Of a stretch of 5,152 nucleotides of DNA, positions 5,028 to 5,152 are shown piece after piece. Position numbers and translations under genes: made by a program. Position 1 is the first letter of the stretch, and each line of letters opens with the position of its first letter. The DNA comes from Pseudomonadota bacterium. GTDB taxonomy: Bacteria; Pseudomonadota; Alphaproteobacteria; Rhizobiales; Beijerinckiaceae. The stretch lies in assembly GCA_023422485.1 (NCBI GenBank), contig JAGTAM010000557.1:1-5152 (forward strand), given 5' to 3'. The notes under the pieces are model-generated. The model searched no databases and was not told the origin of the DNA. It worked only from the letters and a program-made list of their open reading frames with translations.

Positions 5028-5152
5028 TCCCGGCCTCGAGAAGAACGAGGCGCCGCGCAACCTCTTCCGGTCGGTGCATCGCGCCGGGCCATGGGCCGTC
5101 CATGTCCGGGTGGGCCTGCACATTGCCGGTGCCGCCTGGCACGTCGCGGTCC
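5028..5152. other. Unresolved right edge, possible gene fragment
   Basis: The sequence after the repeat has coding-like base composition but no decisive frame. On the plus strand one frame is open from about 4927 to the edge with strongly G/C third positions (LEKNEAPRNLFRSVHR), but any start (for example ATG 4957) would lie inside the repeat. On the minus strand a frame reads GAMHRPEEVARRLVLLEAG, which could be the C-terminal end of a gene lying to the right, but it runs through the repeat without a stop until 4183, inside selO. I cannot assign a product or a strand. Confidence 0.3.

Noticed and set aside
4183..5142. Minus-strand reading frame of about 319 codons from a GTG near the right edge
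   Set aside because: It passes through the palindromic repeat and then overlaps selO out of frame for nearly 500 bases; low-complexity Arg/Ser-rich translation. Its first 30-40 codons could still be a real C-terminal fragment, which is noted separately.

Overview
The window is a GC-rich chromosomal segment. Its gene families, its strong G/C bias at third codon positions and a mosaic palindromic intergenic repeat point to an alphaproteobacterium of the Rhizobiales (Hyphomicrobiales). The repeat resembles, from memory, elements common in Methylobacterium-like genomes; the genus is an inference. All three confidently called protein genes lie on the minus strand, so in transcription order the layout runs from right to left.

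Region by region (high to low coordinates): 5028-5152 is an unresolved edge. 4921-5027 is a two-part palindromic repeat. 4667-4920 has no supported gene. 3170-4666 encodes a SelO/YdiU-family protein adenylyltransferase with the family's near-C-terminal cysteine. 2992-3169 is an unusually AT-rich spacer that probably holds the promoter of the next gene. 1336-2991 encodes a two-TM methyl-accepting chemotaxis protein with a periplasmic Cache-like sensor. 1071-1280 is a regulatory region: a putative promoter, a 16-residue leader peptide with the run Val-Leu-Ile-Val-Val, a set of RNA hairpins and an intrinsic terminator. 1-1004 is the N-terminal part of the large subunit of acetolactate synthase (ilvB/ilvI), which continues beyond the left edge.

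The most informative finding is the ilv leader. A short ORF rich in branched-chain codons, including codons that are uncommon in GC-rich genomes, is followed by a long-range stem, a 9-bp hairpin over its stop codon and a terminator with a six-T tract, all upstream of the first enzyme of branched-chain amino acid synthesis. This is the classical layout of ribosome-mediated transcription attenuation. The chemoreceptor and selO genes show no functional link to ilvB or to each other. I see no phage, insertion sequence, CRISPR, toxin-antitoxin or defence module, and no sign of a wholly new system.
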